This document shows, piece after piece, positions 1 to 8,523 of a stretch of DNA of 44,089 nucleotides (positions within the stretch are counted from its first letter, which is position 1; each line of letters opens with the position of its first letter). The stretch is from the NCBI GenBank assembly GCA_031430015.1, contig JANPAR010000354.1, positions 1 to 44,089 of the forward strand, written 5' to 3'. A model generated the notes under the pieces. That model saw only the letters and a list, made by a program, of their open reading frames with translations, had not been told where the DNA came from and did no database searches. Position numbers and translations under genes: made by a program. The stretch comes from CANJDH01 sp031430015 (GTDB taxonomy: Bacteria > Pseudomonadota > Gammaproteobacteria > Burkholderiales > JAEUOS01).

Positions 1-96
1 GGGGCCTTCTGCGGTTGCCCGCAAAAGCCCCAAAGTCTGCGCCTCGACGTTCAAATCGAGACCAGACAAATTCAACCGTTTCATCCGTTCAATCAT
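1..96 (-). CDS. Partial CDS, N-terminus only, unrecognised
   Basis: A 32-codon open frame begins with an ATG at position 96 and runs off the left edge. Its ATG shares one base with the TGA of the upstream dehydrogenase gene (TGATG), the layout of translationally coupled genes. The visible N-terminus (MIERMKRLNLSGLDL...) is not enough to name a family. The coupling suggests it acts with the dehydrogenase, but that is inference. Confidence 0.4.
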   Translation of the reverse strand, partial: MIERMKRLNLSGLDLNVEAQTLGLLRATAEGP

Positions 97-1007
97 CAAC
101 TTACAACCGTCTCTCGTGAAAACGTTGGGACACTACTGACCGGGTAATACTCCTTGACGTAACCGGCGTCGCGCGTTTTCTCTAGCAGGGCGTGGGTGCG
201 CATGGCCTGCTCGGCCACCACGCCACCGTCGCGCGCAAGTTCGAGCGCGAGCTTGATGTCCTTGATCGCGTACTCGGTGGGGAATGCCTGCAAGGGAAAA
301 TGACCCGGCACCAGCGCCTTCAATCCCTGGTTGCGCAACACGAAGCTGTCGGATGAGCCAAGCGCCATGGTCTCGAACAAGAGCTTGGGGTCCACCCCCG
401 CTTCGCGCCCGATCAACAGCGCTTCACACAGGGCATGCGCGGTCATGAAGACGATCATGTTGTTGAGAATCTTCACGGTCTGCCCAGCGCCCACACCGCC
501 GCAATGGGTGACATCCGACCCCATGCATTTCAGGTACGGCAGCACGGTGCCGTAAGCATCTTGCGGCCCACCCACCATGATGCTCAGGGTGCCGAGGCGC
601 GCCGCTTCGCGCAGGCGCGCCACCGGTGCGTCGAGAAACACGATGCCGTGTTGCGCCGCCTCTGTTGCCAACTCGCGCGTCTCTTTGACTGCCGACGTAC
701 TCATGTCTACCAGCACTTTTAGCCGGCTACCAGGCCGGCCGGCGCGCGCGAACAAGCCCTCGGGACCGCGGCATACCTCGATCACCTGCGCCACCGCCGG
801 CAGCGAGAGGAAGATCACCTCGGCATGCGCGGCCACATCGGCAACCGACGTGCCAGGGTGGAATGCTGCACTTTGCACACGCGTCAACGCCTCGGCCTCA
901 TGGTCGAAGCCCACCACCGGCAGGCCCGACTTGTTGGCGAGGTTGGTACACATCGGCGCGCCCATCACGCCCAGGCCGATGAAACCCAGTGAATTGATTG
1001 CTGCCAT
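96..1007 (-). CDS. 3-hydroxyisobutyrate dehydrogenase-like NAD(P)-dependent oxidoreductase
   Basis: A 303-residue protein of the beta-hydroxyacid dehydrogenase family, which oxidises small 3-hydroxy acids with NAD(P). The N-terminal Rossmann motif GLGVMG (residues 11-16) and the catalytic block GVGAGQTVKILNN (Lys179, Asn182/183) are intact, and the length is normal. One feature is odd: the usual substrate-binding DAPVSGG is DAPVARL at residues 126-132, so the Ser-Gly-Gly that normally holds the substrate carboxylate is absent, which suggests an unusual substrate or altered activity. A purine-rich GAGGGGGGA lies a suitable distance before the ATG. The gene overlaps a partial downstream frame by one base. 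Cytoplasmic; the true substrate cannot be read from the sequence. Confidence 0.88.
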   Translation of the reverse strand: MAAINSLGFIGLGVMGAPMCTNLANKSGLPVVGFDHEAEALTRVQSAAFHPGTSVADVAAHAEVIFLSLPAVAQVIEVCRGPEGLFARAGRPGSRLKVLVDMSTSAVKETRELATEAAQHGIVFLDAPVARLREAARLGTLSIMVGGPQDAYGTVLPYLKCMGSDVTHCGGVGAGQTVKILNNMIVFMTAHALCEALLIGREAGVDPKLLFETMALGSSDSFVLRNQGLKALVPGHFPLQAFPTEYAIKDIKLALELARDGGVVAEQAMRTHALLEKTRDAGYVKEYYPVSSVPTFSRETVVS

Positions 1008-1136
1008 GCTGGTCCCCCCTCGGTGATTCGCGTCTTGGACGCTGCATCAGGCTGCAACGGCGCGACTGCGGCCATTCTAGTATGACCACCTGGCCGCTCA
1101 CCCAAAGGCGTTGCCAAAGGTGACGCAGCAAATAAA

Positions 1137-1159
1137 AACGCCCGCATCAAGCGGGCGTT
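1137..1159 (-). terminator. Rho-independent terminator
   Basis: A perfect 9-bp GC-rich stem (AACGCCCGC / GCGGGCGTT) with a 5-nt loop. Read on the minus strand it is followed by TTTATTT. It sits 17 bp after the stop codon of the small Lys/Ala-rich gene and is the clearest intrinsic terminator in the window. Confidence 0.88.
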
Positions 1160-1176
1160 GGGCGGAGCGCAGCGCC

Positions 1177-1476
1177 TTACTTGACCGGCGCCGGTGTTGC
1201 CTTGACGACCGGGGCTTTCGCCTTGCCGGCCCGTGCGTGCTGTTTCTTCGCGCCGTGTTTCTTGGCGTGGACTTTCTTGGCCGCATGCTTCCTGGCCACG
1301 GCCTGTTTCTTCGCTGCCGGTGCGGTCGCGGCCGGTGCGGGAGCGCCGGCTTTTTGCGCCTGGTAGCCCTTCATGGCTTCCGCCATTCTGGCGTCACGCG
1401 TCGCCGGCTCGGCAGCGAATGCCGTGGCCGACGCGCCCAGGAGAGCTGCAATCAGGATCGAATTGAGGGTACGCAT
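1177..1476 (-). CDS. Small exported Lys/Ala/His-rich protein
   Basis: A 99-residue protein starting with a typical Sec signal peptide (MRTLNSILIAALLGASATAFA, cleavage near residue 21-22). The mature part is very basic and of low complexity: after residue 45 it is mostly Lys, Ala, His and Pro, in KKxHAKKHGAKK-like blocks resembling histone H1 tails. It has an excellent AAGGAG ribosome site 8 nt before the ATG and its own intrinsic terminator, so it is probably a well-expressed monocistronic gene. Such alanine/lysine-rich periplasmic proteins are common in Burkholderiales but have no assigned role. Nucleic-acid, heme or metal binding through the His/Lys repeats is possible but unproven. Confidence 0.75.
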   Translation of the reverse strand: MRTLNSILIAALLGASATAFAAEPATRDARMAEAMKGYQAQKAGAPAPAATAPAAKKQAVARKHAAKKVHAKKHGAKKQHARAGKAKAPVVKATPAPVK

Positions 1477-1658
1477 GGTGTGTCTCCTTCAGTGTGGTTC
1501 ATCTGGCGAATAACCGCCATGTCTGCATAAAACGCTTCTTGGCGCTCACCGTTGACCGACACAAAAAAGAAACCCCGGTCGCAGTGCCTGCGGCTGCCAT
1601 CCCGCTCGAACTTACCTCTGAGAATGGGCCAAGAATGGCTTCCATAGCCACTCTTCGC

Positions 1659-1683
1659 CATTATGCATGACTCATGCATAATG
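1659..1683. promoter_or_regulatory. Perfect 12-bp inverted repeat, candidate operator
   Basis: CATTATGCATGA, one central C, then its exact reverse complement TCATGCATAATG: a 25-bp perfect palindrome ending 7 bp before the ATG of the FAD oxidoreductase. There is no ribosome site between it and the start codon. It could be a repressor operator covering the transcription start, or a hairpin in a very short leader. No regulator gene is adjacent. The neighbouring divergent gene starts about 180 bp away. Confidence 0.6.
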
Positions 1684-1690
1684 ATCCGGC

Positions 1691-2890
1691 ATGGAATACA
1701 CCGACATCCTCATCATCGGCGGCGGTGCCATCGGTTCTGCGGCTGCGTATTTTTTGCGGCGCACGCCGCACGCACCTTCGGTGATGGTGGTCGAGCCCGA
1801 CCCCACCTATGCGTTCGCCTCCACACCGCGCGCCACGGGCGGCGTGCGGCGCCTGTTCTCCTGCCCCGAGAACATCCAGATGTCAGTGGCGAGCATGGCG
1901 TTCTTCGCGCACTGGCAAGAACAAATGGCAGTGCCCGACGGCCGCAGTGGCGGTGATGGCGAAGCACCCGGCCTCAACTGGAAAGAAGGCGGCTACCTCT
2001 TCGTGGTGGACGATCGCGCCGCCAGCATCGTCGAGCGCAACGCCGCACGCCAGCGCGCACACGGCGTCGACGTCCACCTGCTCGACCGCAACGAGCTGGC
2101 AAGGCGCTTCCCTTCAATCCGCAACGACGACCTCACGCTCGCCGCCTGGACGCCAGGCGACGGCTGGCTCGACCCTAACGCCGTGCTGCAGGGCTTCCGC
2201 AAAAAAGCCCGGCAGCTCGGCGGCACCTATCTAAAAGACAAGGTCACCGCCATCACACTCGAAGGCCCGCGCGGCGCACAACGTGCCGGCCGCGTCGATT
2301 TCGCCAGCGGCGCCACCATCGTTGCCGGCACCATCGTCAACGCCGCCGGCGCCTGGGCCGGTGAGGTGTGCAAGATGATCGGCATGCCGCTGCCGGTAGT
2401 GCCAATGCGCCGCTTCGAACACTACGTCGAGATCGCTGCCACACTCGAACCGCTGCCTCTCATCAAAGACCTCGACCGCCTGGTCTGCCGCCCCGAAGGT
2501 GCCGGCTACTCAGTAGGCCTCGTCAACAGCCACGAGCCGCCCGGCTTCCACTTCGACACCGACCCCGCCTATTTCGAAAGCGTGGTCTGGCCCGCGCTGG
2601 CGTGGCGCCTGCCCGCCTTCGAAGCGCTCAAGCTCAAGAGCGAATGGAGCGGCCTGTATGACGAAAACACGCTCGACGGCAACATGATCCTTGGCAACTG
2701 GGCCGGCGAGGTGGATAACTTCTATGTGGCCGCAGGCTTCTCCGGCCACGGCCTGATGCACGCGCCCGCAGCGGGGCGCGCGCTGGCCGAGCTGATAGTG
2801 GAAGGCGGGTATCGCACGCTGGATCTGGGGCGGATGGATTACCGGCGCGTGCAGAGCGGGGAGGTGGTGCGGGAGGAGGGAATTGTTTAG
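1691..2890 (+). CDS. FAD-dependent oxidoreductase, DAO family (sarcosine/amine oxidase-like)
   Basis: A 399-residue flavoprotein of the D-amino-acid oxidase superfamily, which oxidises secondary or primary amines of amino acids and related compounds. The dinucleotide-binding motif IIGGGAIGSAAAYFLRR is at residues 8-24, an acidic residue follows at the end of the second strand (VVEPD), and the C-terminal FAD block AAGFSGHGLMHAPAAGRALAE is present. Length and layout match single-subunit sarcosine oxidase beta-like or FOXRED1-like enzymes. The start follows a 25-bp palindrome with no Shine-Dalgarno, so expression may be leaderless or tightly operator-controlled. The substrate is unknown. Nothing nearby fixes the pathway, although deacylase and amidohydrolase genes further along also suggest use of amino-acid derivatives. 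Confidence 0.87.
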   Translation: MEYTDILIIGGGAIGSAAAYFLRRTPHAPSVMVVEPDPTYAFASTPRATGGVRRLFSCPENIQMSVASMAFFAHWQEQMAVPDGRSGGDGEAPGLNWKEGGYLFVVDDRAASIVERNAARQRAHGVDVHLLDRNELARRFPSIRNDDLTLAAWTPGDGWLDPNAVLQGFRKKARQLGGTYLKDKVTAITLEGPRGAQRAGRVDFASGATIVAGTIVNAAGAWAGEVCKMIGMPLPVVPMRRFEHYVEIAATLEPLPLIKDLDRLVCRPEGAGYSVGLVNSHEPPGFHFDTDPAYFESVVWPALAWRLPAFEALKLKSEWSGLYDENTLDGNMILGNWAGEVDNFYVAAGFSGHGLMHAPAAGRALAELIVEGGYRTLDLGRMDYRRVQSGEVVREEGIV

Positions 2891-3029
2891 GACAGCAGAT
2901 GAACCTGAAGCGCGTCTCGCAAACCGTGTCCAGCAGGCAAACCAGCCCTTGCTTTCGCTGCTCACCTGCTCTGATGCACGGTCTGGTTTGAGGGTATAGG
3001 CGAGGAAGCTTGCGCATTGCCAGTATTGC

Positions 3030-4013
3030 TCACGCAGATATTCTCAACAAGCTGAAGACCGCTGCGGCAATCTCCGCCGCTCCCACCCGGCACAAATCCT
3101 CCAACGGCTTTGAATACGGCACCGGCACGCGCGGCGAACCGAGCCGCAAGGGCCGCGCCTTGAGCTTGCCGTAAAACGCCTCGGCAATCTCGGCAATTAA
3201 TTCTCCGCCGAAGCCACCGGCGCGGCTTGATTCATGCGCCACCACGACGCGTCCGGTTTTTTCAATCGACGCGAATACGCAATCGCGATCCCACGGCCAC
3301 AAAGTACGCAGGTCGATCACTTCGGCATCGATGTCTTGCGCGGCGAGCGTGTCCGCAGCGGCTGCGCAGGCGTTGGCAGTGCTCGACCAACTCACCAGCG
3401 TGACATCCTTGCCGGCGCGGCGAATCGCGGCCTTGCCCAACTCGATGGGCGGCGCATCGGCATCCACCTCGCCCGTGGTCTGCCATAACTCCTTGTGCTC
3501 CATAAATACTACCGGGTCGTCGCAGCGGATCGCGGCCTTGAGCAAGCCGTGATTGTCGGCGGGCGTCGCGGACGCCACCACGACGAGTCCGGCGGTGGCG
3601 ACCCACAAGTTTTCATTGCTTTGCGAATGCTGCGCGGCCATGCCAGCGCGAATGCCGATCGGCTGGCGGATTACCATCGGCACGCGCACTTGCCCGCCGA
3701 GCATGTAGCGCGCTTTGGCCGCCTGATTGATGATTTCGTCGGCGGCGCAGAGCGCAAAATCGGCGAAGCGCATTTCCGCTACCGGGCGCATGCCCATCAG
3801 TGCAGCCCCAATCGCTGCCGACATAATCATGGATTCGGAAATCGGCGTATCGACGATGCGCTCAGGGCCGAACAATTTTTGCAGGCCGCGATACTGGCCC
3901 GAGGTGCCGCCTTCGGGGCCGAGGTCTTCGCCCAGCGCCCACACGTCGGGGTCGCGCTCCATCTCCTGGCGCAGGGCGAGGCAGCCGGCTTCGACATAGG
4001 TCATCACACTCAT
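3030..4013 (-). CDS. 2-oxoacid dehydrogenase E1 component, beta subunit
   Basis: About 327 residues, starting MSVMTYVEAG. This start uses an ATG that overlaps the alpha-subunit stop by four bases (ATGA), so the two subunits are translationally coupled; the longer upstream frame reads through the alpha gene and is rejected. The sequence shows the transketolase central and C-terminal domains: an ALGEDLG segment early, the family segment RxPIG after residue 110, and the C-terminal transketolase fold (DLRTLWPWD, VVAHESSRAGGFGGEL). With the alpha subunit it forms a thiamine-diphosphate-dependent E1 that decarboxylates a 2-oxoacid or acetoin. No E2 or E3 gene lies in the window, so the substrate (acetoin, pyruvate or branched-chain oxoacid) is open. 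Confidence 0.92.
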   Translation of the reverse strand: MSVMTYVEAGCLALRQEMERDPDVWALGEDLGPEGGTSGQYRGLQKLFGPERIVDTPISESMIMSAAIGAALMGMRPVAEMRFADFALCAADEIINQAAKARYMLGGQVRVPMVIRQPIGIRAGMAAQHSQSNENLWVATAGLVVVASATPADNHGLLKAAIRCDDPVVFMEHKELWQTTGEVDADAPPIELGKAAIRRAGKDVTLVSWSSTANACAAAADTLAAQDIDAEVIDLRTLWPWDRDCVFASIEKTGRVVVAHESSRAGGFGGELIAEIAEAFYGKLKARPLRLGSPRVPVPYSKPLEDLCRVGAAEIAAAVFSLLRISA

Positions 4014-4996
4014 GCCGGACTCCCCACGTCCTGCACATCGGTGAAGGTCTGCGCGGTATCCGGCCACGGCGCAGCGAGCGCTTCACTGACTGCCGCTTCT
4101 ATTACTTGCTGTGCCTCATCACGCACGGCGGCGAGCGCCGCAGCGTCAACGCCTTGCTGTAACAGCCAGTGCTCGGCGTTGACGATGCAATCATCCTGCT
4201 TGGCTGCCTCGACTTCCGCAGCATCGCGATACAGCCCGCGATCATGCGCGAGATGGCCCGCCCAGCGATAAGTGTTGGCATGCAGATAACGCGGCTCGCC
4301 GCCGGCGCGCACTTCGGCAATCAAACGCCGCGCGGCGGCTTCAACTGCGATCACGTCGTTGCCGTTGACAGTCTCGACCGGAATGCCGAAGGCCTTGACC
4401 CGCTCGATCGCGGGCGGCCCGCCGGTCACGTCGCGGGTGCGCAGCGTCACCGAGTAGCCGTTGTCTTCGCACACGAACAACACCGGCAACGCGAACAGCT
4501 TGGCCCAGTTGAAGGCCTCGAACAGCGGCCCGCGATTCATCGCGCCGTCGCCGAAAAACGCCACCATGATCTCGGGGCGTTTTTGCATCTTGAACGCGTG
4601 CGCGGCCCCCACTGCCAGCGTGACGCCATCGGGCACCACGCCATTGGCACCCAGCATGCCGCAGGAGAAATCGGCGATATGCATCGAGCCGCCCTTGCCG
4701 CCCGAGGTGCCACCGGCACGGCCATACAGCTCCTGCATCATGCGTGCGGGCGAGACGCCCTTGGCAATCGCGTGGCCGTGGCCGCGGTGATAGCTCGACA
4801 CAAAATCGGCGCGCGTGAGGTTGAAGCAGACACCGGTGGCAATCGCTTCTTCGCCGGTGCATTGGTGCACCGAGCCGCGCGCATGGCCATCACGCAAGGC
4901 AGCGCCGGCGGCGTCTTCAAACGCGCGAATGATGCGCATGGTGCGCAGCATGGCGAGTGCGCCATCAGGCGAGAGCGGCGGGCGGGGATTCGTCAT
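4010..4996 (-). CDS. 2-oxoacid dehydrogenase E1 component, alpha subunit
   Basis: About 328 residues from MTNPRPPLSP. The thiamine-diphosphate motif begins with GDG at 149-151 and ends with the EDN asparagine near 179; the YHRGHGH segment near 70 and the GGTSGGKGGSMH loop are typical of AcoA/PdhA proteins. An alternative start at MFSRIP (ATG ending at 5014) is possible: a GGAGA directly abuts that ATG and lies about 18 nt before the chosen one, so neither start is ideal. The stop overlaps the beta-subunit ATG. The pair looks like a stand-alone E1 that must borrow E2/E3 from elsewhere. Its position beside a string of TctC receptors suggests use on imported organic acids, which is inference. 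Confidence 0.92.
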   Translation of the reverse strand: MTNPRPPLSPDGALAMLRTMRIIRAFEDAAGAALRDGHARGSVHQCTGEEAIATGVCFNLTRADFVSSYHRGHGHAIAKGVSPARMMQELYGRAGGTSGGKGGSMHIADFSCGMLGANGVVPDGVTLAVGAAHAFKMQKRPEIMVAFFGDGAMNRGPLFEAFNWAKLFALPVLFVCEDNGYSVTLRTRDVTGGPPAIERVKAFGIPVETVNGNDVIAVEAAARRLIAEVRAGGEPRYLHANTYRWAGHLAHDRGLYRDAAEVEAAKQDDCIVNAEHWLLQQGVDAAALAAVRDEAQQVIEAAVSEALAAPWPDTAQTFTDVQDVGSPA

Positions 4997-5121
4997 TGGG
5001 ATGCGGGAAAACATTCTCCGCGTGAATTGGCACGCGGCGGGGTTGTAGACAAATTGGTTGCTGCACCGGCACCGGTACTTGCAACGCAGCGGCAACAGCC
5101 GTGCGCGCGCAGCGCTTGTTG

Positions 5122-6126
5122 TTATTCAAGCTTGATGCCCATATCGCGGATCAGCTTGCCCCAGTAGGCATAGTCGGAGGTCATGCCGGCAGTAAGCACC
5201 GCAGGCGAGGTGCCAGTCGGTGTCAGCCCGAGCGTGCGCAGGCGGTTCTGAATGTCGGCGGACTTGACGATCTTGACCAATTCCACGTTGAGCTTGTTGA
5301 TGATGTCGTCCGGCGTGCCGGCCGGCGCGAAGATGCCATGCCAGGAATCGCCGGTCGCGCCACTGGGGTCAAGGTCGGCACCGAATTCGGTCAGCGTCGG
5401 CACGTCGGGCAGGGCCGGAATGCGCTCGGCCCCCGAGGTGGCGAGTGCCTTGATCTTGCCGCCCTTGATCGACGGAATCGCCGTCGTCGAGGCTTCCAGA
5501 TACAGGCTCACCACCCCGGCCATTACATCGGGGCCGGGATTGGTCTTGTAGGGTACATGGCTCAACTTGATGCCGAGACGCTGCGCAATCGTTTCCATCC
5601 CCACATGCGGATGCGAGCCGGTACCGGCCGAGGCGTAATCAATCTTGCCTGGGTTGGCCTTGGCATAAGCGACAAACTCTTTCATGTTGTTGTACGGCGC
5701 ATTCGGCGTCGCCGTGATCAGATGCGGCACCTTGAGAATTTCGGTAACGGCCTTGAAGTCCTTGAGTGAATTGAATTTGGCGCTCGGATAGACGTGCGGC
5801 ACGATGGCCATCACGCCCTTGACCGTGAACAGCAGGTTGTAACCATCAGGCGGCATGGTCGCTGCTGCTTCCGCGCCAATCATGCCACCCGCGCCGGGGC
5901 GGTTGTCGATGATGACGGCCTGCCCGAGCGCCTGGCCAAGGCGGTCACCGATCAGGCGCGCGACCACGTCGGGCGAGACGCCGGCAGCGTAGGGCACGAT
6001 GATCTTGATCGGCTTGTTCGGGTACGCGGCCTGACTCCACGCGGCCGGCGCGATGAGCGAAGCGCCCAGCGCGGCGGCAACGAATGCGGCTGCGCCGGCG
6101 GCGCGAAGTGCGTGTCTGCGATTCAT
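5122..6126 (-). CDS. TctC/Bug-family periplasmic solute receptor (1 of 8)
   Basis: A 334-residue secreted receptor. The chosen start (MNRRHALRAAG) has GGAG about 10 nt upstream and opens a signal peptide ending near AWSQA; the longer upstream frame lacks this. The mature protein begins AYPNKPIKIIVPYAAG, the Bug signature, with NRPGAGG and the DGYN loop following. Bug proteins trap carboxylates, amides or similar small solutes between two lobes through water-mediated contacts. No TctA/TctB permease is next to it. It follows the E1 alpha/beta operon upstream-to-downstream on the same strand but is separated from it by about 125 bp, and it is divergent from the next TctC gene across 247 bp that must hold both promoters. 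Confidence 0.93.
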   Translation of the reverse strand: MNRRHALRAAGAAAFVAAALGASLIAPAAWSQAAYPNKPIKIIVPYAAGVSPDVVARLIGDRLGQALGQAVIIDNRPGAGGMIGAEAAATMPPDGYNLLFTVKGVMAIVPHVYPSAKFNSLKDFKAVTEILKVPHLITATPNAPYNNMKEFVAYAKANPGKIDYASAGTGSHPHVGMETIAQRLGIKLSHVPYKTNPGPDVMAGVVSLYLEASTTAIPSIKGGKIKALATSGAERIPALPDVPTLTEFGADLDPSGATGDSWHGIFAPAGTPDDIINKLNVELVKIVKSADIQNRLRTLGLTPTGTSPAVLTAGMTSDYAYWGKLIRDMGIKLE

Positions 6127-6373
6127 TTGGTGTGCTCCATTCGATGGGTATGGCAAGGAGGGGATCAACGCCGCGCGGCGTGCGCAGATTGAGGGCATAG
6201 AGTAGCGCATGCGGCGCATGCTCCGCTTCTGGCCGTCTGGTGCAGGGCCGCCGCGCTGCTAAGCTGCATCCTGGAGGCTTCATGATCACAACAGCTTCGA
6301 GGAAAATGGCATGTATTGAAGCGGAGTGAAAACGCAGCGCAGCCGCAAGCTTATTGAACAAAGGAGACAAACC

Positions 6374-7354
6374 ATGACATTTGCAAACATTGCCAGAAAA
6401 GCCTTGGTGGGAGCGCTTCTTGGTGGATCACTCGCGATGGCTTCATCCGCTGCCGCACAAACTTATCCTGAGAAGCCAGTGCGCATCGTGGTCGGCTTCG
6501 CGCCCGGTGGCTCAGACATTTCGGCGCGCATCGTCGGCCAGAAATTGCAGGAGCTGTGGGGCCAGGGCGTGGTGATCGAAAACCGCGCCGGTGCCGCCGG
6601 CAACATTGGTGCCGGTCTGGTCGCACAAGCCGCACCCGACGGCTACACCATCCTGCTGTGCGTCAACTCCTACACCATCAATACCTCCGTCTACCGCAAT
6701 CTCGGCTGGGACTTGCTGCGCGACTTCGCACCGGCCGGGCGCTTCGCCACCTCGCCGCTGGTGGTCGTGGTCAACCCGGCACTGCCGGTCAAGAACATGC
6801 GCGAACTGATTGCCTATGCCAAAGCCAATCCGGGCAAGCTCAACTATGGCTCGGCCGGCAGCGGCACCGCGCCGCATCTGGCCGGCGAATGGTTTGCGCT
6901 CAACGCGGGCGTGACCATGACTCACATCTCGTACAAAGGCTCGGGGCCCTCGGTAACCGCGCTGGTCGCCAACGAAGTGCAACTCTCGTTTGGCGCCGGC
7001 TCGGCGTTCGACGCGTTCGTCAAGGATGGCCGCTTGCGTGCCCTCGCTGTCACCACCGCGGCCCGCAGCCCGCAGATGCCTGAATTGCCGACGGTGAGTG
7101 AATCAGGCATGCCCGGCTTTGATGCCGACATCTGGTACGGCCTCTTGCTGCCTGCCAAGACTCCGGCTGCAATCACCGCAAAAATCAGCGCCGATCTCGC
7201 GCGCGTGATGAATGACTCCGACACGCAGGCCAAGCTGCGCGCGCGCGGACTGGAGCCGGCCTACCTTGACGGCGCGCAGATGATGGACTTGATGCGCCGC
7301 GATGTGGCGCGCTGGCGCGGCGTGGCCGAGAAGATCAAGCTCGTGCTCGATTGA
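6374..7354 (+). CDS. TctC/Bug-family periplasmic solute receptor (2 of 8)
   Basis: 326 residues from MTFANIARKALVG. This start has a near-perfect AAGGAG at 6361-6366, and an upstream in-frame ATG at 6326 is rejected for lack of one. The signal peptide ends at SAAAQ; the mature start is TYPEKPVRIVVGFAPGG, with ENRAGAAGNIGAG and PDGYT in their usual places. It is a full-length, normal member of the family. It is divergent from receptor 1 and convergent with receptor 3; a degenerate copy of the dispersed repeat lies just after its stop. Ligand unknown. Confidence 0.93.
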   Translation: MTFANIARKALVGALLGGSLAMASSAAAQTYPEKPVRIVVGFAPGGSDISARIVGQKLQELWGQGVVIENRAGAAGNIGAGLVAQAAPDGYTILLCVNSYTINTSVYRNLGWDLLRDFAPAGRFATSPLVVVVNPALPVKNMRELIAYAKANPGKLNYGSAGSGTAPHLAGEWFALNAGVTMTHISYKGSGPSVTALVANEVQLSFGAGSAFDAFVKDGRLRALAVTTAARSPQMPELPTVSESGMPGFDADIWYGLLLPAKTPAAITAKISADLARVMNDSDTQAKLRARGLEPAYLDGAQMMDLMRRDVARWRGVAEKIKLVLD

Positions 7355-7370
7355 TCTTCCCCGGTAAGAG

Positions 7371-7403
7371 CGCGCAGAGGCGCTCCGACCAAGGGTTTGC
7401 CGA
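7371..7403 (+). repeat. Dispersed repeat, degenerate copy G
   Basis: Contains GAGGCGCTCCGACCAAGGGTTTG, a diverged match to the dispersed repeat best seen at 27522-27555. It begins 17 bp after a TctC stop, between two convergent genes. Confidence 0.45.
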
Positions 7404-7454
7404 CGTTGCCACGACTGAGCGCTGCCATGCGTTAAAGGCGGGTACCGGCGCAGC

Positions 7455-8450
7455 TTAGTCGGCCTTGAGGCCTGCTTCCTTGACAACCTTGCCCCACTTC
7501 AGTGCCTCGTCGCGCACAAACTGGCCGAACTGCTCAGGCGTGTTGGGGGTGTGGCGCTCACCCTCAACCTCCATGCGCCGCGTGATCTCGGGCAGTTGCA
7601 TGATGCGCATGATCTCGGTATTGAGCTTGCGCACGATCTCGGGGGGTGTGCCGGCGGGCGCGAACAGGCCGATCCAGTTGTTGACGGCGAAGCCAGGCAC
7701 ACCGGACTCCGCAATCGTCGGCAGTTGCGGCGCAGCGGCTGAGCGCGTGCGGCCGATCACGGCAATACCCTTGAGTTTGCCTGCGCGTACGTGAGCAATT
7801 GCGGTCGGCAAGGTCGCGAAGGTGAGCTGCGTCTGCCCGCCAATCAGATCGGCAATCGCCGGGGCGTTGCCGCGATAGGGGATATGGACCAAAAATGTTT
7901 TGGTCATCGACTTGAACAGCTCGCCGGCCAGATGACTCGCCGTGCCGACGCCGCCTGATGCGTAAGAGAGGCTGCCCGGTTTGGCGCGTGCCAGTGCGAT
8001 CAACTCCTTCACCGAGTTGACCGGCAACGAAGGATGCACCGCGAGAATGCCTTCGGCCTCGATCACCATCGCCACCGGCGCGAAATCGCGCGCCGTGTCG
8101 TAGGGCATCTTGGCGAACAAAAACTGATTGACCGCGTGCGAGCCGACGAAGCCCATCACCAGGGTGTAGCCGTCGGGCGCGGCCTTGGCGACGACATCGG
8201 CACCGATGTTGCCGCCGCCGCCGGCGCGGTTTTCCACCACGGCGGCCTGGCCCCAGGACTCAAGCAGCTTGGCGCCGATCACGCGTGCGTAATAGTCGGC
8301 GATGCCGCCAGTGGCCACCGGCACGATGATGCGGATCGGTTTGGCGGGATAGCTCTGCGCGAATGCTGTGCGGGGTGTGGCAGCGCCAAGCGTCAGCGCA
8401 ACCGAGGTGCAGGCAACGAACAATGTTCTTGCCAGCGGCGATTTCGTCAT
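7455..8450 (-). CDS. TctC/Bug-family periplasmic solute receptor (3 of 8)
   Basis: 331 residues with a signal peptide ending TAFAQ and the mature start SYPAKPIRIIVPVATGG. GGAG lies 8 nt before the ATG, supporting this start. The family blocks ENRAGGGGNIGAD and PDGYTLV are present and the C-terminus is normal. Instead of the usual D-x-x-A-R loop it reads IADYYARVI, so the ligand pocket may differ from its neighbours. Only 73 bp separate it from receptor 4 upstream on the same strand, so the two may be cotranscribed. No membrane partner gene is nearby. Confidence 0.93.
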   Translation of the reverse strand: MTKSPLARTLFVACTSVALTLGAATPRTAFAQSYPAKPIRIIVPVATGGIADYYARVIGAKLLESWGQAAVVENRAGGGGNIGADVVAKAAPDGYTLVMGFVGSHAVNQFLFAKMPYDTARDFAPVAMVIEAEGILAVHPSLPVNSVKELIALARAKPGSLSYASGGVGTASHLAGELFKSMTKTFLVHIPYRGNAPAIADLIGGQTQLTFATLPTAIAHVRAGKLKGIAVIGRTRSAAAPQLPTIAESGVPGFAVNNWIGLFAPAGTPPEIVRKLNTEIMRIMQLPEITRRMEVEGERHTPNTPEQFGQFVRDEALKWGKVVKEAGLKAD

Positions 8451-8523
8451 GGGTACGCTCCGGTGCCAGTGAATGGAATTGCTGTCTCAGTGGCGCAGCA
8501 TATTTCATTTCGAACGCACTGGC

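Noticed and set aside
1452..1679. 75-codon minus-strand frame upstream of the Lys-rich gene
   Set aside because: It overlaps the start of the real gene and begins inside the palindrome; no coding signs.
4169..5167. 332-codon plus-strand frame antisense to E1 alpha
   Set aside because: Shadow of a strongly conserved gene; no ribosome site or recognisable domain.
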